The notes beneath the pieces were generated by a model. The model saw nothing but the letters and a program-made list of their open reading frames with translations, was not told the DNA's origin and made no database searches. From the NCBI RefSeq assembly GCF_003937945.1, contig NZ_RSEC01000036.1, positions 1,178,001 through 1,242,000 of the forward strand: a stretch of DNA of 64,000 nucleotides, read 5' to 3'. This DNA is from Amycolatopsis eburnea. Its GTDB lineage: Bacteria > Actinomycetota > Actinomycetes > Mycobacteriales > Pseudonocardiaceae. The number at the start of each line of letters is the position of its first letter. Position 1 is the stretch's first letter. Position numbers and translations under genes: made by a program. Below, in pieces: positions 35,630-43,909 of the stretch.

Positions 35630-36277
35630 ATGAACCTCTTCGACTACATCTCCGACCGGGCGAGCAAGCTCTGGTTGGAGGCCTACCTGCACACCAGCAT
35701 GGTCGTGCAGTGCACGATCCTCGCCGCGGTCCTCGGCGTGCTGATCGGGATCGCGGTCTACCGCAGCCCGATCGGTTCGGCGGTGGCCACGGCGCTGGCG
35801 AGCACGATCCTGACGGTCCCGTCGTTCGCCCTTCTGGGCCTGCTGATCCCCCTTTCGGGGCTCGGCCCGACGACGGCCGTGATCGCGCTGGTGCTCTACG
35901 GCCTCCTGCCGATCGTCCGGAACACCATCGTCGGGCTCGACGGCGTCGACCCGGCCATCACCGACGCCGCGCGCGGGATCGGGATGAGCCGCTTCGGCGT
36001 GCTCACCCGGGTCGAGCTGCGGCTGGCGTGGCCGGCGATCCTCACCGGCATGCGGGTGGCGACGCAGATGCTGATGGGCATCGCGGTGATCGCCGCCTAT
36101 GCGAAGGGCCCCGGCTTCGGCGCCGAGGTCTTCTCCGGGCTCACGAACGCGGGGAGCACGAACTCCCTGAACCAAGCCGTCACGGGCACGGTCGGGGTGG
36201 TCATCCTCGCCCTGATCCTCGACGGCGTCTACGTCCTGATCAAGCGCTTCACCGTCTCTAGGGGTGTCCGTGGCTGA
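35630..36277 (+). CDS. Osmoprotectant ABC transporter permease (OpuCB/ProW-like)
   Basis: 215 residues, about five or six membrane helices. Family marks: TSMVVQCTILAAVLGVLIG, TVPSFALLGLLIPL, YGLLPIVRNTIVGLDGVDPAITDAARGIGMSRFGVLTRVELRLAWPAI (the ATPase-contact region; ARGIGMSR is the core), and SGLTNAGSTNSL. Imports glycine betaine, choline or related solutes. First gene of a permease-ATPase-permease-binding protein operon; gggagag RBS before ATG. Confidence 0.9.
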   Translation: MNLFDYISDRASKLWLEAYLHTSMVVQCTILAAVLGVLIGIAVYRSPIGSAVATALASTILTVPSFALLGLLIPLSGLGPTTAVIALVLYGLLPIVRNTIVGLDGVDPAITDAARGIGMSRFGVLTRVELRLAWPAILTGMRVATQMLMGIAVIAAYAKGPGFGAEVFSGLTNAGSTNSLNQAVTGTVGVVILALILDGVYVLIKRFTVSRGVRG

Positions 36278-37436
36278 GAACGAGGAAGTCTCCGGCGTCG
36301 AGATCGAGCTGGAGCACGTGACGAAGCGGTACCCCGGCACCCGCGACGCGGCCGTCGACGACTTCTCCATGGTCGTGCCCGCCGGCAAGATCGTGGTCTT
36401 CGTCGGCCCGTCCGGCTGCGGCAAGACCACGACGATGCGGATGATCAACCGGCTGGTCCAGCCGACCTCCGGCAAGATCACCATCGGCGGCGAGGACGCG
36501 GGCAAGCTCGACGTCGACACGCTGCGCCGCCGGATCGGCTACGCCATCCAGCAGGCCGGGCTGTTCCCGCACTTCACCGTGGCGCAGAACATCGCGGTGG
36601 TGCCCGGCCTGCTCGGCTGGGACAAGAAGAAGGTCAACGACCGGGTCGAGGAGATGATGGACCTGGTCGGGCTCGACCCGGCCGACTTCCGCGACCGCTT
36701 CCCGCGCCAGCTCTCCGGCGGGCAGCAGCAGCGCGTCGGCGTCGCGCGGGCGCTCGCCGCCGACCCGCCGGTGCTGCTGATGGACGAGCCGTTCGGCGCG
36801 GTCGACCCGATCACCCGCGGCAACCTGCAGGACGAGCTGCTGCGGCTGCAGGACGAGCTCAAGAAGACGATCGTGTTCGTCACGCACGACTTCGACGAGG
36901 CCGTGAAGCTCGGCGACAAGATCGCGGTGCTCGGCAACCAGTCGTCGATCATGCAGTACGACACCCCCGAGGCGATCCTGGCCAACCCGGCGAACGACAC
37001 GGTCGCCGGCTTCGTCGGCGCGGGCGCGTCGCTGAAGCAGCTGACGCTGCTGCGGGTCCGGGACGTCGAGCTGCAGCAGGACGCGCTGACCGCGACCGTG
37101 TCCGACGACCCGGCCGAGGTCCGCAAGAAGCTCGAAGGCCAGCGCAAGCACTTCGCGCTGGTGCTGGACGCGCGCCGCCGCCCGACGCGCTGGGTGCACG
37201 TCCGCGAGCTGACGGCGGGGGCGTCGCTGGCCACCGCCGGCAAGCCGCTGCGCGACATCGTCAGCCTGCAGTCGACGCTGCAGGACGCGCTCGAGGCGAT
37301 GCTCGCCGAAGGCGGCTCGGTGCCGGTGACCGGCGCCCGCGGGGAGTACGCGGGCACCATCCAGCTCGACACCGTGATCGCGACGATCCAGCAGCTGCGG
37401 GACGAGCACACCAACGGTGAAGAGGTGTCCGCATGA
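36270..37436 (+). CDS. Osmoprotectant ABC transporter ATPase (OpuCA-like)
   Basis: 388 residues. Walker A GPSGCGKTT, Q-loop QQAGLFPHFTVAQNI, signature LSGGQQQR, Walker B LLMDEPFGAVD, switch FVTHDFDEA. The C-terminal 100 residues (about 285-380) resemble a degenerate CBS module, the part that senses ionic strength in this family. I take GTG 36270, with aggg 5 bp upstream; GTG 36264 lacks that spacing. The ATG of the next permease overlaps its stop by 4 bp. Confidence 0.9.
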   Translation: MAENEEVSGVEIELEHVTKRYPGTRDAAVDDFSMVVPAGKIVVFVGPSGCGKTTTMRMINRLVQPTSGKITIGGEDAGKLDVDTLRRRIGYAIQQAGLFPHFTVAQNIAVVPGLLGWDKKKVNDRVEEMMDLVGLDPADFRDRFPRQLSGGQQQRVGVARALAADPPVLLMDEPFGAVDPITRGNLQDELLRLQDELKKTIVFVTHDFDEAVKLGDKIAVLGNQSSIMQYDTPEAILANPANDTVAGFVGAGASLKQLTLLRVRDVELQQDALTATVSDDPAEVRKKLEGQRKHFALVLDARRRPTRWVHVRELTAGASLATAGKPLRDIVSLQSTLQDALEAMLAEGGSVPVTGARGEYAGTIQLDTVIATIQQLRDEHTNGEEVSA

Positions 37437-38212
37437 CGGCTGCCGTCGACACCGGTTTCAGCACCGAGTCCGGTTCGAAACGCGCGGAACGCGTCCGGCT
37501 GCTCGCCCAGCCCGTCGCGGTACTGGTGATCGTCGCCGTCACGCTGATCTTGGTGTTCTCCAGCGGGCTGAGCGCGACCGAGAAGGAGACGCTCAACGCG
37601 TCTTCGCTGCTCACGGCGCTGTGGGACCACCTGCTCATGACGATCGTGGTGACCGCGATCGTCGTGCTGGTCGCCGTGCCGCTCGGCGTGGTCGTGACGC
37701 GGCCGTGGGCCCGCTTCCTCGCGCCGGTCTTCCTGGCGATCGCCAACATCGGCCAGGCCGCGCCCGCGCTCGGCGTGCTGGTGCTGTGGTTCATCGTCAC
37801 CGGCGCGGTCGGCGGGCTGTGGGTGGCGGCGCTGCCGCTGGCCTTCTACTCGCTGCTGCCGGTGCTGCGCAACACGATGGTCGGCATCCAGCAGGTCGAC
37901 GAGTCGCTGATCGACGCCGGCCGCGGCATCGGGATGTCGGCGAGCGCGGTGCTCTGGCGGGTCGAGCTGCCGCTCGCGGTACCGCTGATCCTGGCCGGCC
38001 TGCGCACGTCGCTGGTCCTGGCGGTCGGCACGGCGACGTTCGGCATGTTCGTCAACGCCGGCGGGTTCGGCCTGCTCATCGACACCGGCTACAAGCTGAA
38101 CCTGACGTCGGTGCTGGTCACCGGTTCGGTGCTGGCGGTCGCGCTGGCGCTGCTGGTGGACTGGCTGGGCGCGGTCGCCGAACAGTTCTTCGGACCGAAG
38201 GGGCTGCGATGA
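37433..38212 (+). CDS. Osmoprotectant ABC transporter permease (OpuCD-like)
   Basis: 259 residues. One N-terminal helix then the five-helix permease core: DHLLMTIVVTAIVVLVAVPLG, NIGQAAPALGVLVLWFIV, YSLLPVLRNTMVGIQQVDESLIDAGRGIGMSAS. It shares the LLPVxRNTxVGxxxVDxxxxDAxRGIGMS contact region with the first permease of the operon, so the two are paralogues forming the channel. Starts within the ATPase stop and ends overlapping the binding-protein ATG. Confidence 0.9.
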   Translation: MTAAVDTGFSTESGSKRAERVRLLAQPVAVLVIVAVTLILVFSSGLSATEKETLNASSLLTALWDHLLMTIVVTAIVVLVAVPLGVVVTRPWARFLAPVFLAIANIGQAAPALGVLVLWFIVTGAVGGLWVAALPLAFYSLLPVLRNTMVGIQQVDESLIDAGRGIGMSASAVLWRVELPLAVPLILAGLRTSLVLAVGTATFGMFVNAGGFGLLIDTGYKLNLTSVLVTGSVLAVALALLVDWLGAVAEQFFGPKGLR

Positions 38213-39177
38213 AACTCCGGCGACTCAAGGCCCTGCTCGGGGTGGCGGTGCTCGGCGCGACGCTCTCGGCGTGCGGCCTGACCGTCAACCAGGCGGTGCC
38301 CTACGACATCCGGCCGGGCACGATCCAGCCGATCCCGGCGCTGCAGGGGCTGAAGGTGACGGTGGGGTCGAAGGACTTCACCGAGAACATCATCCTGGCG
38401 TACATGGCCGAGATGGCCCTGACCGCGGCGGGCGCCGACGTCGTCGACCTGTCCGACATCAAGGGCTCCAACTCCTCGCGCCAGGCGCTGCTGTCCGGCC
38501 AGACCGACGTCACGTGGGAGTACACCGGCACGGGCTGGATCAACTACCAGGGCAACGAGCTCCCGGTGCCCGGCGGGGAAAAGGCCCAGTACGAGGCGAC
38601 GGCCAAGGCGGACGAGGAGAAGTTCGGCGTCACGTGGCTGAACTACTCGCCGCTCAACGACCAGTACGCCTTCGCCGTCACCGAGGCCTACGGCGCGAAG
38701 AACAACCTGAAGACGACGTCCGACCTGGCGGCGTTCGTCAAGCAGAAGCCGGACCAGGCGGTGTTCTGCTTGGAGACGGAGTTCACCAGCCGTCAGGACG
38801 GGTTCCCGGCCGCGGTCAAGGCGTATGGCTTCCAGAACCCGACGGTGAAGAACTTCGGCATCGGCACGATCTACTCGGCGGTGGCGAGCGGAACGTGCCC
38901 GGTCGGCGAGGTCTTCACGACGGACGGCCGGATCTCGGGGCTCAACCTACGGGTGCTGGAGGACGACAAGAAAGCGTTCCCCCAGTACAACGCGGTGGCG
39001 ACGCTGCGCACCGAGTTCATCAAGGCCCACCCGGAACTGCGCGGCCCGCTGGAGGCGGTCAGCGCGGCGATCGACAACGAGCAGATGGTCGAGCTGTGCA
39101 AGCAGGTCGACGTCGACGGCCAGGACGCGGGCAAGGTGGCCCACGACTGGATGGTCAAGAAGGGCTTCATCAAGTAG
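38209..39177 (+). CDS. Osmoprotectant-binding lipoprotein (OpuCC-like)
   Basis: 322 residues. Lipobox LSACG with Cys22. The mature protein begins the OpuAC fold at VTVGSKDFTENIILAYM and continues GSNSSRQALLSGQTDVTWEYTGTGW, a hallmark of quaternary-amine-binding proteins. NYSPLNDQYAFAV follows; aromatic residues such as these form the cation cage. Captures betaine/choline-like solutes for the preceding permeases. Terminated by a hairpin shared with the convergent gene. Confidence 0.9.
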   Translation: MKLRRLKALLGVAVLGATLSACGLTVNQAVPYDIRPGTIQPIPALQGLKVTVGSKDFTENIILAYMAEMALTAAGADVVDLSDIKGSNSSRQALLSGQTDVTWEYTGTGWINYQGNELPVPGGEKAQYEATAKADEEKFGVTWLNYSPLNDQYAFAVTEAYGAKNNLKTTSDLAAFVKQKPDQAVFCLETEFTSRQDGFPAAVKAYGFQNPTVKNFGIGTIYSAVASGTCPVGEVFTTDGRISGLNLRVLEDDKKAFPQYNAVATLRTEFIKAHPELRGPLEAVSAAIDNEQMVELCKQVDVDGQDAGKVAHDWMVKKGFIK

Positions 39178-39208
39178 CCCGCGCGGGGGCGCCCCCGTTT
39201 TCCACGCT

Positions 39209-39245
39209 ACCGGCCGGCACCGACAGTTTCGCGGTGCCGGCCGGT
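39209..39245. terminator. Bidirectional stem-loop between convergent genes
   Basis: ACCGGCCGGCACCG and CGGTGCCGGCCGGT form a perfect 14-bp stem with a 9-base loop. It sits between the binding-protein stop (39177) and the opposite-strand gene end (39250). Confidence 0.75.
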
Positions 39246-39249
39246 GCCG

Positions 39250-39711
39250 TCAGAGGCCCAGCCGGTGCAGCAGCTGGCCTTCCAGCCGCTCCAGCTCGCC
39301 GGCCACGGCGCGGTGCACGGACTTGCGCCGCGCCGTCGGCATCCGCTCCGCCGCGCGGACCGACGCCGACAGCTGCTCCAGCGTGCCGAGGGAGTCCTTC
39401 GCGAACTCCTGGTCCGCGGTCGACGCCTTCTCGGACTTCTGCAGTTCGCGGCAGCCGTCGGCGACGCCGGCGATGCGGGCGTGCAGGGCCGCGCCGCGGC
39501 CGGTGTACAAGCCCAGCTTGTCGACCGAGACCCCCAGCTTGCGCGCCTGGTAGCGGTCGTACGCCTCCCGCGCGGCACCCGCCGCGCGCACCGCGAACGG
39601 CGCGACCACCGGGATCACCGCCGGGCCGAGCACCTTCGCCACCGCGACCGCGTTCTTCGCCTTCTTGGGGGTGAACCTGGCTTCACCCTCGACCTTGGCC
39701 TTGCGCGCCAT
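39250..39711 (-). CDS. Conserved actinobacterial unknown protein (DUF6474-like)
   Basis: 153 residues. Basic start MARKAKVEGEARFTPKKAKNAV, then a hydrophobic segment (LGPAVIPVVAPFAVRAAG, about 28-46). A Tyr/Arg-rich stretch EAYDRYQARKLGV and a long helical C-terminal half follow (VADGCRELQKSEK, GTLEQLSASVRAAERM, VHRAVAGELERLEGQLLHRLGL). It looks like a small membrane-associated helical protein; the DUF label is from memory. ATG at 39711; a much longer upstream reading is only the shadow of the nuclease gene. Divergent from that nuclease, 91 bp apart. Confidence 0.65.
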   Translation of the reverse strand: MARKAKVEGEARFTPKKAKNAVAVAKVLGPAVIPVVAPFAVRAAGAAREAYDRYQARKLGVSVDKLGLYTGRGAALHARIAGVADGCRELQKSEKASTADQEFAKDSLGTLEQLSASVRAAERMPTARRKSVHRAVAGELERLEGQLLHRLGL

Positions 39712-39802
39712 GGCACCTCCCTGCGACGTGTCGACGTCGAACTTACTGGTAGCCAGGGTGGCGGGCATGTCGGCTCGGCGGTGGGAAACTAGAGTGATCT
39801 CC

Positions 39803-41443
39803 ATGCAGGGTGAGGTGGTACTCGACGCGGGCGCGGTCAGCCGCTGCCGTCGCCGCGTGCACCTCGAGCACGACCCGGCGATGCGCGAGGTACCGCTTTC
39901 CCCGCCGGACCCGACGGCGCAGCAGCGGATCGACGACGCCACCGCGCACCGCGAAGACATCGTTGCCAGGCTGATGGCCGCGAACCCCGGCCACTGGGTG
40001 AAGATCGGCCGTGACCTGCCCGCGCACGAACGCGTCGAGCGCACCGAGCAGGCCTTCGCCGCGCAAGCGCAGTACATCTGGGGCGCGCTGCTGCCGGTGG
40101 ACCCGGCCGGGCACCGCCGCGGCGGTATCGATCTGCTCGTGCGCACCGGTCGCGGCTACGTCCCGGTGCTCGTCGTGCGCCACCGCATCACCGACCGCGG
40201 CGCGGGCGCGGTCGTCACCGAGCTGACCGACCTCGATCCCGGGCACCGCAAGGCGGACGACGCCCGCAAGGTCCGCTCCCAACCGCGTGACCAGCTCCGG
40301 CTGGTGCACATCCGCCGCATGCTGCAGACGCTCGGGCAGGCCGACGAGGCTCTCACCACCGGGGGCGTGATCGGCCTCGACGCCGACGTCGTCGTCTGGC
40401 ACGACCTCGCCGCGGGCACCTGGCCCGGCGGCCGCAGCGCGCTGACCGAGTACCAGGTCCGGTTCGCCGACCGGCTCGCCATCGCCAGCGCGGCCGCGAA
40501 CGGCGAGGAGCCGCTGGCCGAGCCGTCGCGCGTGCTGGAGTGCCGCCGCTGCCCGTGGTGGCCGACGTGCGAGGTGGTGCTCACCGAGAGCCGGGACGTC
40601 AGCCTCGTCGTCCGCGGCGAGGACGCGGTGGAGCTGCGCCGCGCCGGCGTGTCCACTGTGGACAAGCTGGCCGCGCTCGACCCGGCGGGCGAGCCGCCGG
40701 CGGTGAACTGGACGGGCGTCACCTTCCCGGACGCGGTCGTGCTCGCCCGCGCCTGGCTGGCCGACCTCACCCTGGTGCGCCGCGTCGAGGCGGTCGACGT
40801 GCCGCGCGGCGACGTCGAGGTCGACGTCGACATGGAGAGCTTCGGCGACGCCGGCGCGTACCTCTGGGGCTGCCTGCTGACCGGCGCCGACATCGGCGTG
40901 CCGCAGGGCTACCGCGCCTTCGCGACGTGGGACCCGCTGCCGACCGGCGACGAGGCCCGCTCGTTCGCCGAGTTCTGGGCCTGGCTCACCGACGTCCGCG
41001 AGCGCACCGAAGCGGCGGGGCTGACCTTCCGCGCCTACTGCTACAACGCGCTCGCCGAGAACCGCTGGCTCTTCGGCTCCGTCGAGCGCTTCGGCGACCA
41101 CCCAGGCATTCCCTCGAAGAAGGACATCCAGTCCTTTGTGGACTCCGAGGAGTGGGTCGACCTCTTCCGCAGCGTCACCGACCAGTTCCTGTGCTCCCAC
41201 GGCAAGGGTCTGAAGGTGATCGCGCCGGTGGCCGGGTTCTCGTGGCGTGATCCCGAGGCGGGCGGCGAGGCTTCGATGCGCTGGTACCGCGACGCCGTGG
41301 GCATGGACGGCGAGAAGCCGGACGACGAGCAGCGCGAGCGGCTCCTGCGCTACAACGAGGACGACGTCCTCGCGACGCGGGCACTGCGCGAGTGGATCAG
41401 CGCGCGGGCCCAGGCCGAGGTCCCGTACATGTTCGACCTCTGA
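39803..41443 (+). CDS. TM0106-family nuclease: RecB-like domain plus RNase H-like domain
   Basis: 546 residues. The N-terminal half is RecB-nuclease-like: RGGIDLLVRTGRGYVPVLVV carries the conserved Asp and strand. The motif III lysine appears as Arg (VVRHR), so metal-dependent cutting there may be altered. Cys15, Cys247, Cys250 and Cys256 (ECRRCPWWPTC) have the C...CxxC-x5-C spacing of the 4Fe-4S cluster in AddB/Cas4-type nucleases. From about 330 comes a DEDD exonuclease-like domain: VDVDMESFGDAG, YCYNALAENRWL, YNEDDVLATRALREW. A DNA-processing role is inferred. Divergent from a small membrane-associated gene. Confidence 0.78.
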   Translation: MQGEVVLDAGAVSRCRRRVHLEHDPAMREVPLSPPDPTAQQRIDDATAHREDIVARLMAANPGHWVKIGRDLPAHERVERTEQAFAAQAQYIWGALLPVDPAGHRRGGIDLLVRTGRGYVPVLVVRHRITDRGAGAVVTELTDLDPGHRKADDARKVRSQPRDQLRLVHIRRMLQTLGQADEALTTGGVIGLDADVVVWHDLAAGTWPGGRSALTEYQVRFADRLAIASAAANGEEPLAEPSRVLECRRCPWWPTCEVVLTESRDVSLVVRGEDAVELRRAGVSTVDKLAALDPAGEPPAVNWTGVTFPDAVVLARAWLADLTLVRRVEAVDVPRGDVEVDVDMESFGDAGAYLWGCLLTGADIGVPQGYRAFATWDPLPTGDEARSFAEFWAWLTDVRERTEAAGLTFRAYCYNALAENRWLFGSVERFGDHPGIPSKKDIQSFVDSEEWVDLFRSVTDQFLCSHGKGLKVIAPVAGFSWRDPEAGGEASMRWYRDAVGMDGEKPDDEQRERLLRYNEDDVLATRALREWISARAQAEVPYMFDL

Positions 41444-41489
41444 GGTGCTTTGTCGACTAAGACACTTGCCTGCTGACACGTCCTGGTGG

Positions 41490-41505
41490 ATACTCGTCTG
41501 CGAGT
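41490..41505. promoter_or_regulatory. Inverted repeat in the PadR gene leader
   Basis: TACTCGTCTGCGAGTA: perfect 6-bp arms around 4 bases, 23 bp before the PadR start codon. A third TACTCGT copy follows directly (41504-41510). Likely autoregulatory operator. Confidence 0.5.
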
Positions 41506-41527
41506 ACTCGTGGACGAGGAGTGGTGG

Positions 41528-42157
41528 ATGAAGCGGCGGAAGGTCGGCAACCTGCTCGGGCTCGCCGTGCTGTCCGTGCTGATCGACGGCCCCAAGCACC
41601 CGTACGAGATGGCCACCGTCATCAAGCAGCGCGGCAAGCAGGGCGACATGCCGATCAAGTGGGGCTCGCTCTACACCGTCGTCGCGAACCTGGAGAAGCA
41701 CGGCTTCATCGAGGCCGTCGAGAGCGTGAAGGACGGCGGGCGGCCCGAGCGGACGGTCTACCGGATCACGCCGGCCGGGCACGAAGAACTCGAGGACTGG
41801 GTCCGGGAGCTCGTCGGCACGCTCGACCCGGAGCCGCCGCGGTTCAAGGCCGGGCTGTCGATGCTGGGCGTGCTCGGCCCGGACCAGGCCACGCGGCAGC
41901 TGCGGCTCCGGCTCACCGAGCTCGACGAACGCGCGGCGGCGCTGCGGACTTCGCTCCAGCAGCTGCGCGCGCTCATGCCGCGGCTGTTCCTGGTCGAAGT
42001 CGAGTACGACCTGGCGATGGTGGAAGCGGAAACGCGCTGGGTGCGCGGCTTCCTCGACGAACTGACCAGCGGCGCCGTGCCCGGCACCGACGCGTGGCGG
42101 CGCTGGTACGAGACCGGCGAATTCCCCGACGACCTGGGGGAGTTCGTGGAGAAATAG
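41528..42157 (+). CDS. PadR-family transcriptional regulator
   Basis: 209 residues. The winged helix lies in residues 1-90 (VGNLLGLAVLSVLIDGPKHPYEMATVIKQRG, WGSLYTVVANLEKHGFIE, GRPERTVYRITPAGHEELEDW). The long C-terminal helices dimerise, with a Vir_C-like segment from about 110. ATG 41528 is chosen because gaggag precedes it and the operator repeat then lies in the leader; an upstream GTG (41486) would put the repeat inside the gene. The downstream methyltransferase may be a target, though a terminator lies between. Confidence 0.85.
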   Translation: MKRRKVGNLLGLAVLSVLIDGPKHPYEMATVIKQRGKQGDMPIKWGSLYTVVANLEKHGFIEAVESVKDGGRPERTVYRITPAGHEELEDWVRELVGTLDPEPPRFKAGLSMLGVLGPDQATRQLRLRLTELDERAAALRTSLQQLRALMPRLFLVEVEYDLAMVEAETRWVRGFLDELTSGAVPGTDAWRRWYETGEFPDDLGEFVEK

Positions 42158-42160
42158 CAC

Positions 42161-42196
42161 GGACCCCGGGTGGTGCTGGCACACCGCCCGGGGTCC
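42161..42196 (+). terminator. Stem-loop after PadR gene
   Basis: GGACCCCGGGTGGTG pairs with CACCGCCCGGGGTCC over 15 bp with one G-T pair and a 6-base loop; starts 4 bp after the stop. Confidence 0.75.
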
Positions 42197-42254
42197 TCGA
42201 CCCCGAACCGAGCACGCCCGGCCCCGAGGTGGCACGAAAAGGATAACCGGGCGG

Positions 42255-42280
42255 CTCTTCGGTTCGGCTCAACCGAAGAG
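42255..42280 (+). promoter_or_regulatory. Hairpin or operator abutting the methyltransferase ribosome-binding site
   Basis: CTCTTCGGTT, six bases, AACCGAAGAG: perfect 10-bp arms. The right arm ends with AAGAG, the first part of the purine-rich SD (AAGAGGAGAGAG) before ATG 42290. Folded in RNA it would hide part of the ribosome-binding site; as DNA it is a good operator. Confidence 0.5.
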
Positions 42281-42289
42281 GAGAGAGCC

Positions 42290-42946
42290 ATGGAGACGAC
42301 CCGCAAGCACCGGGTGCCCGAGATGGAGGGCCTGCAGGCCCGTTGGTACGCGAAGAACCGCGGCACGGCGGCCCAGCTCGCGCAGTACCGCAGGCAGGCC
42401 GCCGAGGTCACGTCCGGGCTGCCGGACGGCGCTGAGATCCTGGAGGTGGCGCCCGGGCCCGGCTTCTTCGCCGTCGAGCTGGCGAAGCGCGGCTTCCGCG
42501 TCACCGGGCTGGACATCAGCCACACGATGGTCGAGATCGCCCGGGAAACCGGCGCCGGCCTGGAGATCGACTTCCGCCAGGGCGACATCACGCACGCGCC
42601 CTTCGCGGCCGAGTCGTTCGACTTCGTGGTCTGCCAGGCCGCGTTCAAGAACTTCCGGCAGCCGGTCGCGGCGCTGGACGAGATGCACCGGGTGCTGCGC
42701 CCGGGCGGGTTCGCGGTGATCCACGACCTCAACCACGAAGCCACCTCCGCGGACATCGGCCGCGAGGTCGAATCGATGAACCTCGGCGTGGTCAGCGGCT
42801 TCACCGTCCGGCAGACGCTGGGCTGGCTGCGCCGCCGCGCGTTCACCCCGGCGCAGTTCGAGGAGCTGGCCGCGCAAAGCGCGTTCGGCGCCTGCTCGAT
42901 CACGGCCGACGGCATCGGCCTGGAGGTCCGCCTCACCAAGCCGTAG
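42290..42946 (+). CDS. Class I SAM-dependent methyltransferase
   Basis: 218 residues. SAM-binding motif I ILEVAPGPGFFAVELAKRG near residues 47-65, acidic end of strand 2 in VTGLDISHTM, then IDFRQGDITHAPFAAESFDFVVCQAAFKNF and VLRPGGFAVIHDLNHEA. Small-molecule methyltransferase of the UbiE/ARSM-like class; substrate unknown. ATG preceded by gaggagaga. Its stop codon TAG overlaps the first of two CTTTCACGTGAAAG palindromes that separate it from the convergent SDR gene. Confidence 0.87.
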   Translation: METTRKHRVPEMEGLQARWYAKNRGTAAQLAQYRRQAAEVTSGLPDGAEILEVAPGPGFFAVELAKRGFRVTGLDISHTMVEIARETGAGLEIDFRQGDITHAPFAAESFDFVVCQAAFKNFRQPVAALDEMHRVLRPGGFAVIHDLNHEATSADIGREVESMNLGVVSGFTVRQTLGWLRRRAFTPAQFEELAAQSAFGACSITADGIGLEVRLTKP

Positions 42947-43001
42947 CTTTCACGTGAAAGCGACCACCTGGGGGCGTAGCTTTCACGTGAAAGCTACGCC
43001 C
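42946..43001. repeat. Two palindromes sharing core CTTTCACGTGAAAG between convergent genes
   Basis: Copy 1: GCTTTCACGTGAAAGC at 42946-42961, a perfect 16-bp palindrome beginning inside the methyltransferase stop codon. Copy 2: a perfect 30-bp palindrome at 42972-43001, with core AGCTTTCACGTGAAAGCT and arms extended by GGGCGT/ACGCCC. It ends 6 bp before the SDR stop. Placement fits a bidirectional terminator, though the 0-base loop is unusual for one. Confidence 0.85.
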
Positions 43002-43007
43002 TTCGGG

Positions 43008-43766
43008 TCAGCGGGGGGCCATGCGCAGGGAGCCGTCCATGCGGATGACCTCGCCGTTCAGGTAGTCGTGGTCGATCAGCGAGAGCGCGAGCTGCGCGTA
43101 CTCGTCCGGCCGCGCGAGGCGCTTCGGGAACGGGATGCCGGCGGCGAGCGTCGCGCGGAACTCCTCGCTGACCGTGGCCAGCATCGGGGTGTCGACGATG
43201 CCCGGCGCGATGGTCAGCACGCGGATGCCGTGCGAGGCCAGGTCGCGGGCGGCCGGCAGGGTCATGCCGACGACGCCGCCCTTGGACGACGAGTAGGCGA
43301 CCTGCCCGATCTGGCCGTCGAACGCGGCGATCGACGCGGTGTTGATGATGACGCCGCGGGCGTCGTGCTCGAGCGGCTCGGTCTTCGCGATCGCCTCGGA
43401 GGCGACGGTCAGCACGTTGAACGTGCCGATCAGGTTGATCTGGATGACCTTCGCGTACAGCGCGAGGTCGTGCCGGCCCTTCTTGGACAGGATCCGCGCG
43501 GACGGCCCGATGCCGGCGCAGTTCACCACGGTCCGCAGCGGGACGCCGGCCCCCGACGCCGTCGCGACGGCCGCCTCGACCTGCTCGACGTCGGTGACGT
43601 CGGCCTCGACGTAGGTGATGCCGTCGACCTGCTCGGCCTTCTCGATCGACTGCGCCAGGTCGAGCGCGAACACCTTCGCGCCCTTGGCGGCGAGCGCCTT
43701 CGCCGTGGCTCCGCCGAGGCCCGACGCGCCGCCCGTGACGAGCGCCGCGGTGTCCGTGATCTGCAT
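43008..43766 (-). CDS. SDR, 3-hydroxyacyl-CoA dehydrogenase type II-like
   Basis: 252 residues from ATG 43766 (gaaggga at 8 bp); an upstream start would add an unlikely Arg-rich tail. TGGASGLGGATAKAL is the cofactor loop, ALDLAQ gives an NAD-type acidic end, VVNCAGIG, IINTASIAAFDGQIGQVAYSSSKGG holds Ser/Tyr/Lys, and APGIVDTPML and GEVIRMDGSLRM close it. The IAAFDGQIGQ and LEHDARGVIINTAS stretches are typical of HSD17B10-like enzymes in fatty acid and branched-chain amino acid breakdown. Confidence 0.88.
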   Translation of the reverse strand: MQITDTAALVTGGASGLGGATAKALAAKGAKVFALDLAQSIEKAEQVDGITYVEADVTDVEQVEAAVATASGAGVPLRTVVNCAGIGPSARILSKKGRHDLALYAKVIQINLIGTFNVLTVASEAIAKTEPLEHDARGVIINTASIAAFDGQIGQVAYSSSKGGVVGMTLPAARDLASHGIRVLTIAPGIVDTPMLATVSEEFRATLAAGIPFPKRLARPDEYAQLALSLIDHDYLNGEVIRMDGSLRMAPR

Positions 43767-43909
43767 CTGTGCCGTTCCCTTCGCTGCTCCGGTTCGCGGA
43801 CTCAGGTTAACGCTCGTTCGCACGCGCGGTTCGTGTCTTCGCTCACCGCTCTCGGGGGCGTCTGTTTCCGTTAGCGTCGTGGTCAACTCCGGCTGTCACC
43901 TTCAGCACC

